From Agrobacterium tumefaciens (GTDB lineage Bacteria > Pseudomonadota > Alphaproteobacteria > Rhizobiales > Rhizobiaceae): a stretch of 64,000 nucleotides of DNA. This document shows, piece after piece, positions 62,788 through 64,000 of the stretch. The position numbers were made by a program, and so were the translations under genes. How positions within the stretch are numbered: the first letter of the stretch is position 1; each line of letters opens with the position of its first letter. The stretch is taken from assembly GCF_009649785.1 (NCBI RefSeq), contig NZ_WJOK01000017.1, positions 61,779 to 125,778 on the forward strand. The letters run 5' to 3'. The notes under the pieces were generated by a model. The model was not told where the DNA came from and ran no database searches. It was given only the letters and a program-made list of their open reading frames with translations.

Positions 62788-62823
62788 AAAAAAGGCGGAG
62801 CCGAAGCCCCGCCTTTTCGAAGT
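62788..62823 (-). terminator. terminator of rplM-rpsI
   Basis: A 12-bp stem with one A-C mismatch (62790-62801 with 62806-62817) and a TTCG-type loop on the minus strand, followed by T6. About 30 bases after the rpsI stop. Confidence 0.9.
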
Positions 62824-62849
62824 TTTGAACGAACGGTTCCGAGAAGCGA

Positions 62850-63317
62850 TTAGCGCTTGGAGAACTGGAACGAACGGCGGGCCTTGGCCTTACCGTACTT
62901 CTTACGTTCGACAACGCGGCTGTCGCGGGTCAGGAAGCCACCCTTCTTCAGAACGGCGCGCAGGCCCGGTTCGAAGTAGGTGAGGGCCTTGGACAGACCG
63001 TGACGAACGGCACCGGCCTGACCGGACAGACCACCACCGGCAACGGTAGCGATGATGTCGAACTGGCCCGTGCGTGCAACGGCAACGATCGGCTGCTGAA
63101 GGATCATCTGCAGAACCGGACGTGCGAAATACGTGGTGAAATCGCGGCCGTTGATGATGATCTTGCCAGAACCCGGCTTTACCCATACGCGGGCAACGGC
63201 GTTCTTGCGCTTGCCGGTCGCGTAGGAGCGGCCGAGAGTGTCAACCTTGCGGACGTGCACGGGAGCAGAAGCTTCCGATGCAGGGGCGAGGTCTTTCAGA
63301 GAGGAAAGATCGGCCAT
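62850..63317 (-). CDS. rpsI: ribosomal protein S9
   Basis: A 155-aa small-subunit protein. [41 protein letters not shown] and the C-terminal [11 protein letters not shown] tail that reaches the P site. It follows rplM by two bases and has the N-terminal extension usual in Rhizobiales. Confidence 0.97.
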   Translation of the reverse strand: MADLSSLKDLAPASEASAPVHVRKVDTLGRSYATGKRKNAVARVWVKPGSGKIIINGRDFTTYFARPVLQMILQQPIVAVARTGQFDIIATVAGGGLSGQAGAVRHGLSKALTYFEPGLRAVLKKGGFLTRDSRVVERKKYGKAKARRSFQFSKR

Positions 63318-63319
63318 TA

Positions 63320-63784
63320 TCAGGCGCTCCTTACGTTCTTCTTGTTGAGCACGGCTACGTCGAGAACGACGGGCTGCTGTGCTTCGTGCGGGTGGTTCGA
63401 GCCGGCGTAAACGCGCAGGTTCTTCATCTGACGACGGCCGAGCGGGCCGCGCGGGATCATGCGCTCGACGGCCTTTTCAACGACGCGCTCCGGGAAGCGA
63501 CCTTCGATGATCTGGCGAGCCGTACGCTCCTTGATGCCACCCGGGTGACCGGTGTGCCAGTAGTACTTCTTGTCGGAGTACTTGTTGCCGGTGAAGGCAA
63601 TCTTTTCCGCGTTGATGACGATGACGTTGTCGCCATCATCGACGTGGGGGGTGTAGGTGGCCTTGTGCTTGCCGCGCAGGCGGGTTGCAATGATGGTGGC
63701 GAGGCGACCAACAACGAGGCCTTCGGCGTCGATGATGACCCACTTCTTCTCCACCTCAGCAGGCTTCTGAACGAAAGTAGACAT
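63320..63784 (-). CDS. rplM: ribosomal protein L13
   Basis: A 154-aa large-subunit protein. [41 protein letters not shown] and [19 protein letters not shown] are canonical. ATG 63784 is favoured; a GTG at 63793 is also in frame. First gene of the rplM-rpsI operon. Confidence 0.97.
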   Translation of the reverse strand: MSTFVQKPAEVEKKWVIIDAEGLVVGRLATIIATRLRGKHKATYTPHVDDGDNVIVINAEKIAFTGNKYSDKKYYWHTGHPGGIKERTARQIIEGRFPERVVEKAVERMIPRGPLGRRQMKNLRVYAGSNHPHEAQQPVVLDVAVLNKKNVRSA

Positions 63785-63917
63785 GGATTTCACTTTCTAA
63801 CGTGGACCCGTCATCCTCTTTTAAAGTAAGAGCATACGGGCGTTTCTTGTTGCTTGGTTTGGTCACCCGAAGGCGACCGCAAATGACCATATTCCCTTTG
63901 GAATCCGATCTGGCGCG

Positions 63918-63946
63918 CTTATACGGTGTGCTGGATGAAGCGTCAA
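63918..63946 (-). promoter_or_regulatory. sigma-70 promoter of rplM-rpsI
   Basis: Minus strand: TTGACG (63946-63941), 17-bp spacer, TATAAG (63923-63918). This gives a leader of about 120 bases before rplM, in which I see no obvious ORF. Confidence 0.75.
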
Positions 63947-64000
63947 TATGACGGATTTTGCTGACTGTAAAAATAAATCAATAAAAACAATGGTTTATTT

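Overview
The window is chromosomal DNA of an alphaproteobacterium of the Rhizobiales, almost certainly Agrobacterium (A. tumefaciens/fabrum complex). Supporting signs are the K+-independent proton-pumping pyrophosphatase, the run of CBP3-type chaperone, YceD, PlsX, FabH, IHF-alpha and a MerR protein, a class III (PhrA-type) photolyase, DUF982, DUF2934, DUF2842 and ExoD family genes, and a unipolar-polysaccharide (upp) type cluster. Composition and codon use look uniform. I see no phage, insertion sequence, integrase or CRISPR array, so this reads as core chromosome with some accessory genes.

Layout. 0-9 kb: hppA (preceded by a short possible leader ORF), divergent bamE, then CBP3-like/yceD/plsX/fabH/ihfA/merR, a membrane-anchored pseudo-nuclease and tRNA-Leu. 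9-20 kb: a copper island (copA, an Fe-S flavoprotein reductase, hmrR/cueR, and copZ on the other strand), with near-identical CueR-type promoters before copA and copZ. Inside it lies a five-gene peptide/nickel-type ABC transporter. 20-31 kb: trkH, ilvA, a HlyU-like protein, a membrane diguanylate cyclase, a divergent azoR/LysR pair, a Tat-exported cyclic-nucleotide phosphodiesterase, a PilZ protein and several DUF proteins. 31-42 kb: an SseA-GNAT fusion, AlaX, cysteine synthase, photolyase, DUF982, alkyl-DNA repair and small stress-type genes. 42-50 kb: an iron-type ABC transporter translationally coupled to a pseudoazurin, then ferritin, small hypothetical genes, tRNA-Pro and DUF1269. 49.7-58.2 kb: polysaccharide polymerase, sugar-phosphate transferase, glycosyltransferase, Wza-like exporter, Wzc-like co-polymerase and a CelD-type acyltransferase. 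58-64 kb: DUF2842, ctaA, an APH(6)-like kinase, argC, speB, rpsI and rplM.

How the genes work together. Two systems stand out. First, copper handling: HmrR carries Cys112/Cys120 and probably controls copA, the reductase, itself and copZ. Second, six promoters between 36.8 and 49.8 kb match the alphaproteobacterial EcfG general-stress pattern GGAAC-N16/17-CGTT. They precede the photolyase, DUF982, DUF2934, DUF1269 and two small hypothetical genes, so this part of the window looks like a general stress response cluster that includes unstudied small proteins. A third theme is cyclic-di-GMP and attachment: a diguanylate cyclase and a PilZ protein share the window with the surface polysaccharide cluster, whose Wzc-like protein has lost its Walker A lysine.

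All product names come from motif recognition by eye. No alignment or database search was run. Starts were moved from the longest possible reading frame wherever a better ribosome binding site was visible.
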